Of a DNA stretch of 64,000 nt, positions 59,940-64,000 are shown piece after piece. Position numbers and translations under genes: made by a program. Origin of the DNA: Lacticaseibacillus casei DSM 20011 = JCM 1134 = ATCC 393 (lineage in GTDB: Bacteria > Bacillota > Bacilli > Lactobacillales > Lactobacillaceae). The stretch lies in assembly GCF_000829055.1 (NCBI RefSeq), contig NZ_AP012544.1, forward strand, positions 2,294,001 to 2,358,000, written 5' to 3'. The notes beneath the pieces were generated by a model. It was not told the DNA's origin. It searched no databases and saw only the letters and a program-made list of their open reading frames with translations. Every line of letters starts with the position of its first letter. Within the stretch, counting starts at the first letter, position 1.

Positions 59940-62900
59940 TTACGCTTCATGACGACGGTGACGTGTTGCACCGTAAAGAGATAATGCAGCCATCAAGCTA
60001 ACGCCGGCTAACGCAATAGCGCCTGTAGCTTCGTCTTCGCCTGTTTGTGGTAGTGAATGGTCGCCACTAGTAGAACCATTGCCAAACTGATTTCCATTGT
60101 TTGCGGTTGATCCATTCGTAACACCGGTTGCTGACAATTTACCCACACTGTTGGCACCGGTTGTTGAACCACTACCATTCGTGCCATTGCCATTCAGACC
60201 AGTTCCAGTACCATTGGTTCCACTACCACCATTGTTGGTCGTATTAGCACCCGTACCATTAGTACCGGTTCCTTGACCGTTGCTACCATTACTGTTCGAA
60301 CCGTTGCCACTATTGGTACCATTGTGATTAGCATCAGCGCCAGTACCCGTACCATTAGCGCCGGTTCCTTGGCCGTTGTTCCCATTACCGTTCGAACCAT
60401 TTTCGTTATTAGTGCCATTGCTACCATTGTGATTAGCATCAGTGCCAGTACCCGTACCGTTATTACCGGTTCCTTGTCCGTTGTCACTACTACCGTTCGA
60501 ACCGTTGCCATTATTAGCAGCATTGCTATTAGTACCGGAACCATTTGTACCATTCCCGTTACCACTGGCATTGTTACCGCTATTGGTACCATTACCATTG
60601 CCATTAGTATCAGGAAGTGCGCCATTGTTAGCTTGAGTAGCAAGATCCTTAGCAAGATCGCGATCAGCTTCAGCACGACTTGCCGCATTTGCAGCATTGT
60701 TAGCATCAGCAATCGCAGCATCGGCGTATCGCTTAGCAGCTGCTGTGTACTTAGCAGCTTCATCAGCTTTGCCAGCTTCTTTAAAGACGCCAGCTAAGGA
60801 CTGAGCAATTTTGGCTGAATTTGCATTGGTCGCGGCATCTGTTGCATAAGATGCAGCATTTGAACTAGCCGTCGATGCATCAGTATTCAAGTATGCGATT
60901 TGCTTATTATTCGGATCATTCTTTGCAATAGCGGCAGTGGATGCTGCTGCATCAGAGGCCAAGGCCGCGGACTGTTTAGCAGTTTCTGCAGCCTTGGCTG
61001 CTGCGCCAGCATAATCTTGCGCCGCAGCAGCATTGCTAGCAGCTTTAGAGGCGGCGTCATTCGCCGCGTCGGTTGCTGTACTTGTTGCCTGAGCTGCGTC
61101 ACTTGCTGCTTGAGAGGCTGCAGATGCGTCACCCTTAGATGCTGCATCACTCGCTTTAGCGGCGTCACTATTGATGGCCGCATCAGAAGGGTTGTTCTTC
61201 GCATCATTTGCAGCATTCTTCGCGGCATCGCTTGCTTTCGCGGCATCGTTGGCGGCAGCTTTGGCAGCATTGTTAGCTGCCTCCTGAGCAGCTGTCCGTG
61301 CCGCATCACTTGCCGTCTTGGCATCACTAGCTGCTACATTCGCTGCATCACTAGCCTTGCTTGCATCGCCTGCTTTAGCTGCTTGTTCAGCAGTTTTGGC
61401 AGCATCAGCCGCATGACTGGCAGCATCGGAAGCAGTCTTGTTTGCGTCCGCAATCGTCTTGTCATTTGGATATTCATTTGCATATGAACCAGTTTGCTTA
61501 GCAGAATCAGCTGCATCTTTAGCAGACTTATTTGCAGCATCGGCATAACCATTTGCGGCTGTGCTTGTGCCAGTATCGCCGGCTGACGAAGCGGCCTTCG
61601 CGGCATCCTTTGCCGCATTGGCCGCTTTCACAGCATCGGCTTCAGCACGACTTGCTGCGTTTGAGGCAGCTGATACATCGCCAGTCTTGGCAGCTGTATC
61701 AGCATCTTGTGCCGCTTTGGCAGCATCAGCGGCGGCAGCGGACGCCTGCTTGAGCGCATCAGCAATAACTGCATTATCACGGTACTTATTAGCGTAATCA
61801 CTTGTCTGATTTGCTGAATCAGATGCCTGATTTGCAAAACTGTGGGCGTTAGCTGCGTAATCCTTAGCCGCGTTCAATGCAGCTTGAGAGGCCTTGGCTG
61901 CTGCCTTGGCCGCATCATTTGCTGCATTAGAAGCCCTTACAGCATCATCTGCTGCACGACTTGCCGCGTTCGACGCATCAGCAACGTTGCCACTCTTAGC
62001 AGCCACGTCAGCATCTTGAGCAGCTTTGGCGGCTGCCTTGGCTGCATCATTTGCCGCATTAGAAGCCTTCAAAGCATCATCCGCGGCACGACTTGCTGCA
62101 TCGGATGCTTCCGCCACATTGCCACTCTTGGCAGCTGTGTCAGCGGCTTGAGCAGCCTTGGCCGCATCAGCTGCAGCGTCAGATGCTTTCTTGGCAGCAT
62201 TTGAAACAGCAGAATCGTCAGGATACTTGCTTGCATAATCATTAGCCTGAGTTGCTGAGTCGGAAGCATCATTCGCTGAACTGTGTGCATTATCTGCGTA
62301 ACCTTTTGCAGCATTCAATGCTGCTTCAGAGGCTTTTGCGCCAGCCTTGGCCGCGTCGTTTGCGGCATTGGATGCTTTCAACGCATCGTCCGCTGCACGA
62401 CTTGCTGCATCAGATGCGTCTGAAACATTACCACTCTTAGCTGCCTTGTCAGCTGCTTGAGCAGCTTTGGCGGCATCGGTCGCAGCATCAGAAGCTTTCT
62501 TGTAAGCAGTTGAAACAGCCGCATCATCAGGATACTTGTTGGCGTAATCGCTTGCCTGGCTTGCAGCGGCTGCGGCATCGTTTGCTGAACTATGCGCATC
62601 ATCAGCATATTCTGTAGCTGCCTGAGAAGCTGCTTCAGAAGCTCGTTGTGCTGCTTTTGCTGCGTCGTTTGCAGCATTTGCTGCTTTCGCGGCAGCATTT
62701 GCTGCGCGTTTGGCCGCTTCAGAAGCACTAGCTGCATCATGGTTCTTGGCAGCACTGTCAGCATCTTTGGCTGCTTTTGCAGCATCGGCTGCGGCATCAG
62801 CCGCTTTCTTGGCAGCATTTGAAACAGCAGCATTGTCAGGATAATTATTTGCAAAGTCGCTTGCCTGACTCGCTGAATCAGAGGCTGCGTCAGCCGATTT

Positions 62901-64000
62901 GTGAGCATCGGATGCGGCATTGTTTGCCGCACGCGATGCAGCGTCACTCGCAGCCTTCACTGAGCATTAGCTGCGTTTGAAGCGTCCGTGGCCGCTTTAG
63001 CAGCTGTCGAACTATCGCCATTACGAGCGGCATCACTCGCTTTGGCAGCAGCTGAACTTGCTGTGCTTGCTGCAGCGCTTGCGTTATTTGCATCGTTTTG
63101 GATATTGGCATCTGACGGATTATCAAAAGCATTTGAAGCGGCACTGGCAGCAGCATCACTCGCTTTGGCTGCGTCATCGGCTGCAGCTTTAGCGGCATTG
63201 CTTGCTGCACGTGATGCAGCATCACTAGCCGCGTCAGTCGCTGCCTTGGCAGCATTCGAAGCATCCGTGGCCGCTTTTGAAGCCGTAGAACTATCGCCTT
63301 TGCTTGCAGCGTCACTCGCCTTGGCAGCTGCTGTACTTGCCTGGCTTGCCGCGGCATTTGCCTTGTCCGCGTCACTTTGGATATTGGCATCAGACGGGTT
63401 GTTCGCAGCGTCACTCGCAGCCTTCTTGGCCGCATCGCTAGCTTTGGCTGCATCATCTGCCGCTGCTTTTGCTGCATTGTTCGCTGCGCGTGATGCAGCA
63501 TCACTTGCGGCTTCATTCGCTGTCTTTGCAGCGTTTAAAGCGTCATTGGCTGCTTTGCCAGCCGTGGAACTGTCACCTTTGCTTGCAGCGTCACTTGCCT
63601 TGGCTGCTGCTGTACTTGCCTGGCTTGCTGCTGCATTTGCTTTGTCCGCGTCACTTTGGATATTGGCATCAGACGGGTTGTTCGCAGCGTCACTCGCAGC
63701 TTTCTTAGCTGCATCGCTAGCTTTGGCTGCATCATCTGCCGCTGCTTTTGCTGCATTGTTTGCCGCGCGTGATGCAGCATCGCTAGCTGCGTCGTTTGCT
63801 GTCTTGGCAGCGTTCGAAGCGTCCGTAGCCGCTTTTGAAGCCGTAGAACTATCGCCCTTGCTTTGTCTGCATCACTTTGGATATTGGCATCAGACTTGTT
63901 GCCTGCAGCGTCACTCGCAGCCTTCTTAGCCGCGTCGCTAGCTTTGGCAGCATCATCTGCCGCTGCTTTCGCCGCATTGGCTGCTGCGCGTGATGCAGCG
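59940..64000 (-). pseudogene. Giant Ala/Ser/Asp-repeat LPXTG protein, 3' part, frame broken twice
   Basis: The coding sense is on the minus strand and the N-terminus is beyond the window. From 62960 to 59940 it is open: about five repeats of roughly 100 residues (blocks such as DAAKAAQAADKAAKSGN, DASDAASRAADDALKASN), a Gly/Asn/Thr-rich stretch (GTNGSGTNSN-like, about 175 residues), and LPQTG with a hydrophobic helix and RHRRHEA tail. Upstream the repeats continue but the frame breaks at about 62958 (one base missing) and at about 63858, where a 58-bp internal deletion of a repeat shifts the frame. It is a sortase-anchored fibrous adhesin of the Ser-rich repeat type. The breaks may be real decay or assembly errors in repeats. 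Confidence 0.8.

Noticed and set aside
62944..63516. Open frame on the minus strand rich in Gln, Met, Arg and Leu
   Set aside because: It is the repeat region read one base out of frame; composition is unlike any protein and the frame covers the real repeats.
62988..63929. Long open frame on the plus strand, Ala/Leu/Ser-rich, across the repeat region
   Set aside because: It is the antisense of the Ala/Ser/Asp repeats; the GC-rich codons of the minus-strand gene leave the reverse frame open. No ribosome site or start context.
4695..64000. CRISPR array, tRNA or rRNA genes
   Set aside because: No regularly spaced short direct repeats and no cloverleaf or rRNA-like sequence found; the regular repeats at 60-64 kb are protein-coding.

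Overview
The window looks like a chromosomal segment of a Lacticaseibacillus (L. casei / paracasei / rhamnosus group). This is inferred from gene content: MntH, fumarase, GPH-type rhamnoside genes, an IS30-family element, KxYKxGKxW-type signal peptides, LPXTG proteins, a T-box leader and strong AGGAGG ribosome sites. I ran no database search, so family names rest on motifs read by eye.

Layout. 0-5 kb: end of a short-chain dehydrogenase, an old-yellow-enzyme oxidoreductase, a SHOCT membrane protein, fumarase and an unknown protein. 4.4-9.9 kb: the manganese transporter gene mntH and a divergent P-type ATPase gene, with strong promoters and a DtxR/MntR-like box between them. 10-14.8 kb: a small unknown gene, an IS30-family element inserted in the loop of a long bidirectional terminator, an MFS exporter and a multicopper oxidase. 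14.9-25.8 kb is a metal-homeostasis region: a His-tailed membrane peptide, a CDF exporter, an SmtB/CzrA-type sensor, a Mn/Zn ABC importer under a second DtxR/MntR-like box, and a Zur-type regulon (zinc-free S14, a tiny basic protein and two paralogous zinc-binding lipoproteins). An LPXTG adhesin lies between the two lipoproteins. 25.8-34.8 kb: two fluoride channel genes under a fluoride riboswitch, a rhamnoside transporter next to a frameshifted rhamnosidase, a DinJ/PemK-like toxin-antitoxin pair flanked by antitoxin remnants, twin small membrane proteins and an unexplained structured RNA. 34.8-44.5 kb: a PadR-controlled envelope-type ABC operon, and an SsuABC-like importer operon that carries an acyl ligase and a membrane acyltransferase between its own subunit genes. 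44.7-46.5 kb: a small unknown gene and a T-box-controlled B3/B4-domain gene.

46.5-64 kb is an adhesin/glycoprotein locus. It holds a lipoprotein, three proteins sharing a beta-meander module that resembles the GtfA-type glycosyltransferases of accessory-Sec loci, coiled-coil proteins with similar short basic N-termini, a CAP-domain surface protein, a second KxYKxGKxW protein with Ig-like repeats, and the C-terminal half of a giant Ala/Ser/Asp-repeat LPXTG protein running off the window. Several of these genes carry a frameshift or an in-frame stop, so the locus is either decaying, phase-variable or poorly assembled.

A family of about 120-bp palindromic intergenic elements recurs at least seven times. 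The best copies begin 2-5 nt after the U-tract of a Rho-independent terminator.
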